Source: an uncultured Bacillota bacterium
Lineage (GTDB): Bacteria > Bacillota_I > Bacilli_A > RF39 > UBA660
Direction of reading: 5' to 3'
Assembly: GCA_947650795.1 (NCBI GenBank)
Contig: CANSWR010000007.1
Location: 1-43,614 of the forward strand
DNA: 43,614 bases
Below, in pieces: positions 34,549-43,486 of this stretch. The notes under the pieces are model-generated. The model did not search any database. It was not told the origin of the DNA and saw only the letters and a list, made by a program, of their open reading frames with translations. Both the position numbers and the translations under genes were made by a program. Positions within the stretch are counted from its first letter, which is position 1. The number at the start of each line of letters is the position of its first letter.

Positions 34549-35331
34549 TTATAAAGAATTGTATATGTTTATAAAATTATAATATATTTTTTCATGTCCC
34601 TTTTGGTTTGGATGAAAATCTATATTATTAAAATCTCTTTTTGACAAATTATCGTTATTAACAAATATAACATTATTATATTTCTTTGTTATTCTATAAA
34701 TAGATTCATTAACAATAGAAATGAAGTTTTTAAGATTTTTTCTTATGTATGAAATTTTTGTAGGTACAAATAATCCGATAATAAAGATTTTAATATTTGG
34801 ATTGATAGTTATTAAATTATTAATATTTTTTTCCAAGTTATTTAGAGTATTATCTATCTTTATTTTTTTTAATTCTTTTTTTATTTTTCCTGGTCTTAAA
34901 AGTTTAAATAAACTTAACCTTTGAGATTTTAATAAATCATTTACAAAAGCAGAATAAATAAAAATAGTATCATTATTTTTAATATATTCTTTAACAATAA
35001 TTTGTTTATCATTTTCCTTTGGTTTGTAATAACTTAGAAAATTTTTAGGCAATTCCAAAAAAGGATAAACACCTGAATATTTACATTTTTCAAGCATTTT
35101 GTTTTGGGTATACTTTATGTCAAATAAAGAAATATCATTAGAGATTAGACTTTTAATATATTGATTATCATTATTAGTAGACATATGAAAACAATTTATA
35201 GTAATAATATTATATTTTTTTGAAAGTTTTTCTTCAATCATTTCAAAAAAACCCACATGATGATGATTATCTTTTGTATAAGGAACACCTATAGAATCAG
35301 CTGCTCCTATTAACAACAGTTTTTTTTTCAT
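34549..35331 (-). CDS. SGNH/GDSL-family hydrolase
   Basis: 260 residues, no signal peptide or membrane segment. Block I reads LLIGAADSIGVPY (Ser13 as nucleophile, Gly-x-x-Asp-Ser in place of GDS) and block V is DFHPNQKGHEKI near the C-terminus (Asp238, His240). These are the SGNH catalytic pieces. The middle is Asn/Lys/Ile-rich and less conserved. Likely an esterase or lipase on small substrates; target unknown. AGGAGG precedes the ATG. No operon partner. Confidence 0.75.
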   Translation of the reverse strand: MKKKLLLIGAADSIGVPYTKDNHHHVGFFEMIEEKLSKKYNIITINCFHMSTNNDNQYIKSLISNDISLFDIKYTQNKMLEKCKYSGVYPFLELPKNFLSYYKPKENDKQIIVKEYIKNNDTIFIYSAFVNDLLKSQRLSLFKLLRPGKIKKELKKIKIDNTLNNLEKNINNLITINPNIKIFIIGLFVPTKISYIRKNLKNFISIVNESIYRITKKYNNVIFVNNDNLSKRDFNNIDFHPNQKGHEKIYYNFINIYNSL

Positions 35332-35595
35332 TTCTTTTACCTCCTATAAAGTACACTTACCTTTTAAGTATACAAGTGTGTCTTCTAATTTGATATATCC
35401 ATAATTTCAATAATATTATACTATAAATTTAAATATAATAAAACCTATACATTCATAGATACCTATTAGATGTAATGTTAAAAGAAAAAAATAAAACTAA
35501 TATTCCTGAAAAATATTTATAAGGTAGTAAAAATTTAAAAAATAATTATGTAAACCTTTAAAACAAATGGATTTGACACAAAATTAATGTTTTAT

Positions 35596-35630
35596 AATAA
35601 AAAAGCATGAAATTTCTTGAACTTCATTGC
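35596..35630 (-). terminator. terminator of the kinase-DUF5680-gapA operon
   Basis: Minus strand: GCAATGAA ... TTTCATGC (35605-35630) with a mispaired middle, then CTTTTTTATTAT. The upstream gap 35332-35595 is AT-rich and I see only weak promoter-like motifs in it. Confidence 0.65.
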
Positions 35631-35653
35631 TTAAATTAATAGAATTGTTATGC

Positions 35654-36658
35654 TTATTTCTCTTTACACCAATATACAAGTGTTCTAATCATCTGTGCAG
35701 TATATCCCCATTCATTATCATACCAAGCTGCTATTTTTATTAAAGTTTTTTTGTCTTGTTTTATTACTTTTGTTAATAATGAGTCTACTATTGCTCCTGT
35801 TTCTGTTCCTATAACATCACTACTAACTAATGGAACATTAACTATTTTTAATACATCACTTTGATTTGATTTTATTAACCTATTGATTTTATCACAAGTT
35901 GTACTTTCTTCAACTAATACTGTTAAATCTAACATACTACCATCTCCGACTGGAACTCTATATGCCACGCCATCTAACTTGCCATCTAAGTCTGGAATTA
36001 CTTTTCCAATTTGTGAAGCTGCTCCTGTAGATGTAGGAATAATATTTAAACTTGCAGCACGTCCGCGACGAGATTCTATACCTTTTTTATGTGGTATATC
36101 CAATGTTTCTTGATCATTCGTGATAGCATGGACTGTCGTCATAAAACCACTTATTACTTTATAATTTTTATGTAATATATCTAATACTGGAGCTAAACAA
36201 TTTGTAGTACAAGAAGCTGTGCTTATTACTTTGTCTTTATTAGTTAATAATTCTTCATTCACTCCAAATACTATTGTTTTTGCATCATCTTTTGCAGGGG
36301 CACTTATTATTACTTTTTTTGCTCCTGCTTTTATATGCGCTTTTGCTTTTTCTTTACTAGTAAATACTCCTGTGCATTCTAAAACAACATCTACTTCTAA
36401 GTCTTTCCATGGTAAATTATTAGGGTCACTTTCTGATAGTATTTTTATATCTTTTCCATTTACCACAATTTTATCATCTTCATATCCTACTTTTGAAGAT
36501 AATGTTCTATGAATAGAATCGTATTTATAAAGATAAGCTAGTGTTAATGAGTCAGTCAAATCATTTATTGCTACTACTTCAATATCATCTCTTTCACTTA
36601 TTTGTCTTAAAGCACATCTTCCTATTCTTCCAAATCCATTTATTGCTACTTTTATCAT
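35654..36658 (-). CDS. gapA: glyceraldehyde-3-phosphate dehydrogenase
   Basis: 335 residues from ATG 36658 (MIKVAINGFGRIGR), chosen because GGAGG lies at good spacing; a longer frame to 36679 has no such site. NAD site GFGRIGR and Asp33 (INDLTD, favouring NAD), catalytic Cys150 in STASCTTNCLAPV, His177 in TTVHAITNDQ. The ATG overlaps the DUF5680 stop (ATGA), so translation is coupled. No CggR-like repressor is nearby. Confidence 0.96.
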   Translation of the reverse strand: MIKVAINGFGRIGRCALRQISERDDIEVVAINDLTDSLTLAYLYKYDSIHRTLSSKVGYEDDKIVVNGKDIKILSESDPNNLPWKDLEVDVVLECTGVFTSKEKAKAHIKAGAKKVIISAPAKDDAKTIVFGVNEELLTNKDKVISTASCTTNCLAPVLDILHKNYKVISGFMTTVHAITNDQETLDIPHKKGIESRRGRAASLNIIPTSTGAASQIGKVIPDLDGKLDGVAYRVPVGDGSMLDLTVLVEESTTCDKINRLIKSNQSDVLKIVNVPLVSSDVIGTETGAIVDSLLTKVIKQDKKTLIKIAAWYDNEWGYTAQMIRTLVYWCKEK

Positions 36659-37116
36659 TTTATTATTCCTCCATGGCATTTTAATTTATATATTAATTTA
36701 TTATCTTTATATATTTCTTCTGTTCCTTCAAAGTTTTCTATTGTTCCACTTGAGAAAAATTTATATATGTATTCTTCATTTTTGTATTCACTAGGGCCTC
36801 TTACAGGAAGGACTTTTTCATCTGTTCCTACTTGCATTAGAGCAGGTCTTAGTGCTTTATCCATTGCTTCTTCTGATAGTTCTTCATCTAAAGTTACTCC
36901 ATAATAATTCATCGCCCATAGTGGAGTATCAGAGTTTAAGTATATTACTTCTTCTCCTATAAATTTTATTCCTCCAAAGTATGTATCATGATATGTAAAA
37001 TCTCCAGATGAGTATTCATAGTCTTTTGATCCTGTTCTGGATGATTTAACTCTTTCTATATTAGCATTTGCATATGTTTGTTGTTTTGCTTCTATTAAAA
37101 ATTTTATATAGTCCAT
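36655..37116 (-). CDS. DUF5680 family protein
   Basis: 153 residues, soluble. The family pattern is clear: FLIEAKQQTYAN at the start, DFTYHDTYFGGIKFIGEEVIY, PLWAMNYYG, and the C-terminal KCHGGIIK. Function unknown. It lies between a nucleoside kinase gene (9-bp gap) and gapA (4-nt overlap), so the three genes are co-transcribed. Confidence 0.8.
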   Translation of the reverse strand: MDYIKFLIEAKQQTYANANIERVKSSRTGSKDYEYSSGDFTYHDTYFGGIKFIGEEVIYLNSDTPLWAMNYYGVTLDEELSEEAMDKALRPALMQVGTDEKVLPVRGPSEYKNEEYIYKFFSSGTIENFEGTEEIYKDNKLIYKLKCHGGIIK

Positions 37117-37125
37117 TTTTCCTCC

Positions 37126-38775
37126 TTATTCAAAGTATCCATTACCTACAAATTCTCTTAATAATGCTGTGTTAGGTAATGTGTCTACTGGTATATTTAA
37201 GAAATTTTCTAAAAAGTTTATTATTCTTAATGCTTCTGGGTAGTATTCACTTTTATAATTAACAGAATACAATATTGGAATTGCATATGTTTTTAATATT
37301 CCTAATTCATATATTAATGCTGTGTCTAAAACTTTGTCTGCTTCTTTTTGATATGGGAATATGTATTTTTCTTCAGATACTCTAACGTTTTGCCATCCTT
37401 TTAATGTTCCTTCAGCGGAATATCCTCTAGTTCTGTAGTCTCTTACTAATCTTCTTATTAGTCTTAAATCAACTGTTGATATATGATTATGTCTATCTAG
37501 TCCTAATGGAGTAAATGGACTAATGTAAATTTTATATTTATGTTTTCTTTCTATGGATTTAGTTAGCTCTTCATTTAAAGTATGTATTCCTTCTATTATT
37601 ATTACATCTCTATTTTTTAATGTTGTTGGATTATTTTTAAATTCTTTTTCTCCTGTTAAAAAATTGTAAGTAGGTATTATTATTTCTTCTCCATTTAGTA
37701 ATTTAGTTAGATGGTCATTGAACATTTCTATGTCTATAGCTTCTAATATATCAAATTCGTATTCTCCTTTTTCGTTTTTTGGAGTTTCATTTCTATTTTT
37801 AAAGTAATCGTCTGTTGATATTACAAATGGATTTATTCCTAAGCTTTTTAAATACAAGGATAATTTTTTTGATGTAGTGGTTTTTCCTGAACTAGAAGGT
37901 CCTGCTATCAATATTAGTTTTAATTCTTTTATTTTTGTTTTTATTTCATATGCTATAGTTTGTAAATCTTCATTTTGCCTTATTTCATTTAGTTGTATGA
38001 ATTCTTTTATTCTTCCATTTATTACTATGTTATTAACTTCTGAAACATAGTTTACTCCAAGATTGGTAGACCATTTACCATAAGACTTAAATACATTTAA
38101 TACATCTTCCATGTGTGTGTAAGCTGGTATTAATCCATCAAATGTATTTGGATATTGTAATATTATCCCTCCATCGTTTGTTAGTGTTAAGTCAAAATTA
38201 TTTAGTATTCCTGTATTTATTGGCATTTTACTATAAAAGTATCCATAATAATCTAATAATGAATATAATGTTACAACGTCTCTAGTCATTTGTTTATAAT
38301 TATCAACTTTTTCTTGTTCTTTTATTCCTTCGTAATATTTTATTGCTTCTTTTCTATTAGTTGTTAGCTTTTCTATTTTTAAATTTCTGTTTGATAATTC
38401 TTTCATTTTTGCTTTTATATCTTCTACATGTTTTTCAGTTATATCTAAATCAATCCTTGTATATATTCCTTTATCAAGTGAGTGCTTTAGTTCTACCTTA
38501 GTGTTTACTCCATATAATTCTTTTATAGCAGCTATGTATAAAAATTTTAATCCACTTCTATATATTTTAGCTCCCATTCTTTCATTAATATGTATAAATG
38601 TTATTTTTGTATCATCTTTTATTTTATATGATAATTCTTGTATTTCATTATCTATTAATGCAGCTATTATTGTTTGTGGTGCATCAATTTTTTTTATTAA
38701 TTCTTCTACTGTTTTTCCACTTTGAAATATTACTTTGCCTTGATTAGTAATATCTACTATTATATTTTCTTTCAT
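37126..38775 (-). CDS. nucleoside kinase with TGS-like N-terminus (uridine kinase family)
   Basis: 549 residues. The N-terminal about 65 residues look like a TGS/ubiquitin-like domain; the next part (about 70-270) resembles the threonyl-tRNA-synthetase-like second domain of this family. The C-terminal half is a uridine-kinase-like P-loop enzyme: LILIAGPSSSGKTTTSKKL (Walker A), VISTDDYFKNR, and IIEGIHTLNE (Walker B region). Family knowledge: phosphorylates nucleosides. ATG follows AGGAGG. First gene of the operon leading to gapA. Confidence 0.85.
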   Translation of the reverse strand: MKENIIVDITNQGKVIFQSGKTVEELIKKIDAPQTIIAALIDNEIQELSYKIKDDTKITFIHINERMGAKIYRSGLKFLYIAAIKELYGVNTKVELKHSLDKGIYTRIDLDITEKHVEDIKAKMKELSNRNLKIEKLTTNRKEAIKYYEGIKEQEKVDNYKQMTRDVVTLYSLLDYYGYFYSKMPINTGILNNFDLTLTNDGGIILQYPNTFDGLIPAYTHMEDVLNVFKSYGKWSTNLGVNYVSEVNNIVINGRIKEFIQLNEIRQNEDLQTIAYEIKTKIKELKLILIAGPSSSGKTTTSKKLSLYLKSLGINPFVISTDDYFKNRNETPKNEKGEYEFDILEAIDIEMFNDHLTKLLNGEEIIIPTYNFLTGEKEFKNNPTTLKNRDVIIIEGIHTLNEELTKSIERKHKYKIYISPFTPLGLDRHNHISTVDLRLIRRLVRDYRTRGYSAEGTLKGWQNVRVSEEKYIFPYQKEADKVLDTALIYELGILKTYAIPILYSVNYKSEYYPEALRIINFLENFLNIPVDTLPNTALLREFVGNGYFE

Positions 38776-38841
38776 ATGTAACCTCCTAGTTATCTATTCT
38801 TTATATATTTTACCATATTTTAAGAAATTTTTGTGTTAAAT

Positions 38842-38873
38842 AGAAAAAATATTAGTACATTTGACTAATATTT
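38842..38873 (-). terminator. terminator of the zinc-ribbon membrane protein gene
   Basis: Minus strand: AAATATTAGT - CAAATGT - ACTAATATTT, then TTTTCT. The first arm touches the stop codon. Confidence 0.8.
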
Positions 38874-39391
38874 TAAATTTCTTCACAGTTTCTTATACTT
38901 TTTGTTTTTCCAGATGGACAACAAAACCATTCATCATATTCATATGACCCTGTTACATTTTTACCATTGATTAGTGAATACTCACTTCCATACGACCTAC
39001 ACATTTCTCTATTTATTTCATTTTTGATATCTAGTGAGTTATCTGCTATAAGTACTCCTACTATAAATATATATATTGAACTAATAATTATTGAAATTAT
39101 ACTTATTATTAATCCAGCTATAGCAAATCCTTTTCCAGAGTTGTTTTTCTTTGAAGTAACTAATCCTACAATTGCTAGAATAAATCCTATTATTCCAAAT
39201 ATTATTCCTATAAATATAAAAGATGTTATAAAACCTATTATTCCTAAAATAAATGAAACTAGACTTACTACATTAATTTTATTTTCTTCTTTATTGTTTT
39301 TATTTTGACCATTTAACATTTTCCCACATTTTAAACAGATATCTCCGCCTTCTGGTATTTCATTGCCACAGTTTGTACAAAACTTACTCAT
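38873..39391 (-). CDS. zinc-ribbon membrane protein (DUF4190-like)
   Basis: About 172 residues from ATG 39391 (MSKFCTNCGNEIPEGG), chosen because GGGAGAGA lies upstream and the zinc ribbon begins there. Zinc ribbon CxxC...CxxC (CTNCG, CLKCG) at 5-30, then two or three hydrophobic segments (about 40-120), and a C-terminal soluble part with Cys-rich EWFCCPSGKTKSIRNCEE. Function unknown; such proteins are common single-copy membrane proteins in gut Firmicutes. The tail Cys residues may form disulphides outside. Confidence 0.7.
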   Translation of the reverse strand: MSKFCTNCGNEIPEGGDICLKCGKMLNGQNKNNKEENKINVVSLVSFILGIIGFITSFIFIGIIFGIIGFILAIVGLVTSKKNNSGKGFAIAGLIISIISIIISSIYIFIVGVLIADNSLDIKNEINREMCRSYGSEYSLINGKNVTGSYEYDEWFCCPSGKTKSIRNCEEI

Positions 39392-39507
39392 TCTTAATCT
39401 CTCCCATCTGTTTAATTTTATCACATTTTTTAAAAATCTTTCAATATTTTTTATTTTTATTGTATAAAATTCTTTTTTTTGTCTAAATATATATTAGGGT
39501 GATTTTA

Positions 39508-40089
39508 GTGATTATACCAACTATAGTTGAAAAGGAAAAAGGTTATGAAAAAGTATATGATTTATACAGTAGGTTACTAAAGGATAGAATAATATTTTTA
39601 AGTGGAGAGATTACAGATGAGGTTTCTAATGTTGTAGTAGGGGAGTTACTTTTTTTAAATAGTCAAAGTGATGAAGATATTTATCTTTATATAAATAGTC
39701 CTGGAGGTAGTGTTACTGCTGGTATGGCAATTTATGATACTATGAATTTTATTAAAGCAGATGTTTGTACTATTTGTGTAGGAATGTGTGCAAGTATGGC
39801 AGCGTTTTTACTTTCAAGTGGTTCTAAGGGAAAAAGAATGTGTTTGCCCAATGGGGAAGTTATGATTCATCAACCTTTAGGTGGTGCTCAAGGACAAGCT
39901 ACGGAGATACAAATTGCTGCTGAAAGAATTATTAAGTTAAAAAAGAAGCTTAATTTAGAATTATCTAATAATACTGGTCAGAAACTTAGTAAAATTGAAC
40001 GAGATACTGAAAGAGATTATTTTATGGATGCTAATGAAGCGTTAGATTATGGCATAATTGATAAGATTTTAGAAAAGGATAACCAATAA
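39508..40089 (+). CDS. clpP: ATP-dependent Clp protease, proteolytic subunit
   Basis: 193 residues from GTG 39508 (reads [12 protein letters not shown], the family start); a GTG 9 bp upstream lies within the AGGGTGA site. Catalytic triad Ser96 ([10 protein letters not shown]), His121 (VMIHQPLGG) and Asp170 ([11 protein letters not shown]). Family knowledge: forms a tetradecamer with ClpC/ClpX. No CtsR box was found upstream. It faces the unknown helical gene, with a shared hairpin. Confidence 0.95.
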   Translation: MIIPTIVEKEKGYEKVYDLYSRLLKDRIIFLSGEITDEVSNVVVGELLFLNSQSDEDIYLYINSPGGSVTAGMAIYDTMNFIKADVCTICVGMCASMAAFLLSSGSKGKRMCLPNGEVMIHQPLGGAQGQATEIQIAAERIIKLKKKLNLELSNNTGQKLSKIERDTERDYFMDANEALDYGIIDKILEKDNQ

Positions 40090-40106
40090 AGGCTATCCTT
40101 TTAATG
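40075..40106. terminator. shared hairpin between convergent genes
   Basis: AAGGATA (40075-40081) pairs with TATCCTT (40094-40100). It overlaps both stop codons; short T-runs on either strand make it a weak bidirectional terminator. Confidence 0.5.
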
Positions 40107-41103
40107 TTAAATGAGAAACTCCTTCTAATGAATTATTTGATCTATTAAAATTGGAGATGATCAAATCTAAAACTTTATTTGAATAATGAACTGTTTTATA
40201 ATTTTCTGAATGAATTATTTTTAGAAATTCATTTTGTATTGCTTCTTTTTGATCTAATGGTAAAAACTCTAAACAGCTTTTTATTATTAAATTTTTGAAT
40301 ATAATAGCAACTCTTGATTTAGGATATTCTAGCTCATAATCATAGTTTTTTATTAAATTTTTTAATTCTTGAAAAATTATTGAAAACATCATTCCATTTA
40401 TTAAGTTCGTATAGTTGCTTGATGATACATTTAAAAGTTTTGCTATTATTTCTGATTCTAAAAATATGTTTTCTAATGGTTGGAATGATTTCTCCATTAG
40501 TGTTTCTTCTAATTTGCTGTCTAACATTATTAATGAATATTTGTAGTCTATTAATAAATTTCTTCTTTCTATATTTGTTTCTTTAGATATTTCTTCTTCT
40601 AATAATTTATAAAGGAATAAGGAAATATCTCTTTTTATTGATAACTTTGTTTCTGCTATACCTGTGTAATCTTGTAGCGATTTTTCATCTATTTCTAATT
40701 CTAGATTTTCTAACGCTTCAGGTGGAAGTAATGATTGTGCTGCTTCTTTTAATATTTGATTTCCATCTAGTAAAAGCTTTTCATTTAATCTTTGTATAAT
40801 TCTGGCATATATTATATTATTTTGAGACTGTTGATTATTTAATATTATAGTGTCTAATATGTTTTGAGAAGGATTATAAATTGGACTTACTTCGTCTGAA
40901 ATAAATTTAATAGTTTCACTAGTTAAATTTATGTTATCAATTATGCTTCTTTCTAAATTTCTTGTTGTTTTTAAACATTCTACTAAACGCTCGAATTCTT
41001 CTGTGTTTCGTTTGTTTTGTTTTTCTAATAATAACATTTTATCATATATTTCTTTTACTGATTCACTCACACTTATTAATATTTTTAATTCTTCTTTTTT
41101 CAT
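40093..41103 (-). CDS. hypothetical helical protein, 336 aa
   Basis: Not recognised. Mostly helical with long amphipathic stretches, acidic/Leu-rich, no membrane segment or signal peptide. No catalytic motif seen. The Asn/Ile-rich C-terminus (SNFNRSNNSLEGVSHLTLKG) is probably disordered. ATG is followed by KKEEL and preceded by GGGG (AAGGGGGAAAA), a good site. It is a stand-alone gene facing clpP; role unknown. Confidence 0.7.
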   Translation of the reverse strand: MKKEELKILISVSESVKEIYDKMLLLEKQNKRNTEEFERLVECLKTTRNLERSIIDNINLTSETIKFISDEVSPIYNPSQNILDTIILNNQQSQNNIIYARIIQRLNEKLLLDGNQILKEAAQSLLPPEALENLELEIDEKSLQDYTGIAETKLSIKRDISLFLYKLLEEEISKETNIERRNLLIDYKYSLIMLDSKLEETLMEKSFQPLENIFLESEIIAKLLNVSSSNYTNLINGMMFSIIFQELKNLIKNYDYELEYPKSRVAIIFKNLIIKSCLEFLPLDQKEAIQNEFLKIIHSENYKTVHYSNKVLDLIISNFNRSNNSLEGVSHLTLKG

Positions 41104-41181
41104 ATTTTCCCCCTTGTTATTGGGAAGTATTTTATCATATAATTTATAAATTGTAAATAATTTTGTACTAATTGTTTTTTA

Positions 41182-41346
41182 TTAATCTATAATTAATTTA
41201 TATAATCTTTGTATTCTATCATCATTTTCAAATGTATCTATTTCTGATATGAAAGTCCAACCAAATTTTTCATATAGAACTTTATGTTTTGTGTAAAGAT
41301 ATATTTCTTTTAATTCTGTATTATTTTTAATTTTTCTATTTTTACT
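41182..41346 (-). pseudogene. remnant of a GNAT acetyltransferase (3' end)
   Basis: The frame without start codon between a TGA (41347-41349) and TAA (41182-41184) reads KNRKIKNNTELKEIYLYTKHKVLYEKFGWTFISEIDTFE... and ends RLYKLIID. YEKFGWxFI is the typical C-terminal motif of GNAT N-acetyltransferases. Only about 54 codons remain, no acetyl-CoA motif and no start, so it is a decayed or recombined gene end. Confidence 0.65.
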
Positions 41347-41348
41347 TC

Positions 41349-41375
41349 AAAAAAGTCAGAATTTAATCTGACTTT
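41349..41375 (-). terminator. terminator of whiA
   Basis: Minus strand: AAAGTCAG - ATTAAATT - CTGACTTT, then TTTTG. The upstream arm is inside the whiA 3' end. Confidence 0.8.
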
Positions 41376-42286
41376 GAAACCATTTCTTTTATTTTTCTAA
41401 ATCTATGATTTATTCCACTTTTAGTTATTTTTTTGTTTGTTTCAATACTAATTATATTTGCTAATTCTTGCATAGAACTTTCAGGATATTTTTCTTTATA
41501 AATGCAGATTTCTTTTATTTTATCATCTAATAATTCAAAGTCTTTTGTATTTTTTAGTTTTTTTATGTTTTCTAGTTGTTCATTTGAAGAAAATACTATT
41601 TTATCAATGTTTGCTTGTTCACAATTATTTAATCTATTTGTCATATTTTTATGATCCCTGTATATTCTAATGTCTTCATAATAGAATAGGGAATTATAAG
41701 CATTTAACAACTTTATAAAGTCACTTATTCTTTCTGATTCTTTGATGTAGACCATATAATTTTTTTCTCTTTTTAAAACTTTAGAGTTGTAATTTAATTC
41801 GTTTAAAAGACTACTTATAAATTCTGCTGTTTTTTTATTTTCTATTATAAATTCTAAATGATATCTACTAGTACTAGGGTCGTTTACACTTCCACATATT
41901 AGAAATGCTCCTCTAAGATAAGATTTTTTTTCTTCTAAAGAGTCATATATGTAATTTTTAGGAATATAAAGTCTTTTTCCTTCTTCGTTTATTATTCCTA
42001 AAGTTTTTAAAATCTTTTTTTCTTTATCTATAACTTCTATGTGTATTAAATAATTTTTGTTTAATCTATTAATCTTTTCTTTTTCTAATGAGATTTCTGC
42101 TTGAAATAAATCTTTTAATATTTTATATATTCTTCTTGAAACACCTATGTTTTCTATATAAATATGTATTTTGTCTCTTTTTATATTTGCACTGATATTT
42201 ATTATTGCTGATAATTCTGCGATTAATTCTGATTCATGATACGAGATATTTATTATTTCGTTTTTTATGTTTGTTGTAAATGACAT
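41363..42286 (-). CDS. whiA: DNA-binding protein WhiA
   Basis: 307 residues. The WhiA layout is visible: an N-terminal LAGLIDADG-like fold (SFTTNIKNEIINISYHESELIAELSAII and LRGAFLICGSVNDPSTSRYHLEF) and a C-terminal helix-turn-helix (SSMQELANIISIETNKKITKSGINHRFRKIKEMV). WhiA is conserved in Gram-positive bacteria and affects cell division and sporulation. It lies last in the ftsX-M23-whiA run, 9 bp after the M23 gene. Confidence 0.93.
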   Translation of the reverse strand: MSFTTNIKNEIINISYHESELIAELSAIINISANIKRDKIHIYIENIGVSRRIYKILKDLFQAEISLEKEKINRLNKNYLIHIEVIDKEKKILKTLGIINEEGKRLYIPKNYIYDSLEEKKSYLRGAFLICGSVNDPSTSRYHLEFIIENKKTAEFISSLLNELNYNSKVLKREKNYMVYIKESERISDFIKLLNAYNSLFYYEDIRIYRDHKNMTNRLNNCEQANIDKIVFSSNEQLENIKKLKNTKDFELLDDKIKEICIYKEKYPESSMQELANIISIETNKKITKSGINHRFRKIKEMVSKSD

Positions 42287-42295
42287 TATCTCACC

Positions 42296-43486
42296 TTACC
42301 ATGATCTCGAATACCAAAATCCGTTAGGAAAATATATTTTATCTCTAGGATTAAACATTGATGCACGATGATTTGTTGTATGTCCTGTTGCGAGTGTTAA
42401 ATGTAGATGTGCGCCTGTTGTACAACCATCATATCCTCCATGACTGGTACTTGTTGACCAACCACCCATTTGACCTATTTGGTCAGATACTTTTACTATG
42501 TCTCCTATTTTAAAACTTTCGTTAAATGATAGCATATGCATATAAACTGATGTATATTCTTTTCCATTTATATTATGCGCTATATAAAGCATATTTCCAC
42601 CACAACTTGACCTATATATTTTTGCAATAATTCTTCCATGCGCGACTGGAAATATTGGAGTGCCTTCTGCTGGACTAGAGTTTCCTAAATCTATTCCACT
42701 ATGTGTTTCTAATTTTCCTGTTATTGGACTTATTCTCCAATAGTATTCACTTGTTACTACACCTTTTTCAAGTGGTCTTAGAAATCCAGTAGCAGTAGGT
42801 ATTTGGTCTACACATGTCGATGTTTTATCACTTCTTTTACATCCATTATCTTCATAGAAAGCAATCATTTTTTCTTGCTCTTCTATTTGACTTTCTAAGT
42901 CTGCACCTTCTGCATCTATTTCGTCAATTTTACTTCCCAAAGAAGCTAGTTTTACTTTCATTTCAGCTTTTTTTGCTTCTTGTTCTTTTATGTTTTCTGC
43001 ATTTCTCTTTTTTAAATTATTATTTTGTACGATTAAATCATTAAGTATTCCAATTAATTCTTTATTATATTTGCTTATTTGTTCTACTATAGATATTCTG
43101 TGAATAAAATCAGTAAATGATTTAGCTTCAAATATGTACTCAAGGTATGCTTTTTCTCCATTAGATAGTTGTAAAAATACTAATATATTATCTATTTCTG
43201 TTTTCTTTATATTTATTTCTTTTTCTGATTTTTCAATTTCTTCTTCTGCTTCTTTTATTTCTTTATTTAATCTCTCTATATCTACGCCTATTTGATATAT
43301 TTCATTTGTTACTCTGTTGAATTCTGCTTCTGTCATTTGTTTTTCTGTTTCTTGTTTTCTTTTTTCTTCTTTTAATTCTTCTAAGTAATCATATTCATCT
43401 TGTAATGTGATACGAGACGCGCTTAATGTATTTGGCAGCATTATTATACAGACAAGAAATAGTAATATTTTTATACTTCTTTTCAT
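42296..43486 (-). CDS. M23 family peptidase with coiled coil (EnvC-like)
   Basis: 396 residues. Signal peptide (about 1-23, ends LSAS), a long coiled coil (27-215) like EnvC/CwlO-type FtsEX partners, then an M23 endopeptidase domain (about 250-385). The zinc ligands are intact: His262 and Asp266 in ETHSGIDLG, and His360/His362 in GAHLHLTL. Start overlaps the ftsX stop (TAATG), so it is coupled with ftsX. Inferred: an FtsEX-controlled peptidoglycan hydrolase acting at division. Confidence 0.9.
   Translation of the reverse strand: MKRSIKILLFLVCIIMLPNTLSASRITLQDEYDYLEELKEEKRKQETEKQMTEAEFNRVTNEIYQIGVDIERLNKEIKEAEEEIEKSEKEINIKKTEIDNILVFLQLSNGEKAYLEYIFEAKSFTDFIHRISIVEQISKYNKELIGILNDLIVQNNNLKKRNAENIKEQEAKKAEMKVKLASLGSKIDEIDAEGADLESQIEEQEKMIAFYEDNGCKRSDKTSTCVDQIPTATGFLRPLEKGVVTSEYYWRISPITGKLETHSGIDLGNSSPAEGTPIFPVAHGRIIAKIYRSSCGGNMLYIAHNINGKEYTSVYMHMLSFNESFKIGDIVKVSDQIGQMGGWSTSTSHGGYDGCTTGAHLHLTLATGHTTNHRASMFNPRDKIYFPNGFWYSRSW

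Noticed and set aside
35573-35599. TTGACA followed by TATAAT on the plus strand
   Set aside because: The spacer is only 14 bp, and transcription would run antisense into gapA with no plus-strand gene.
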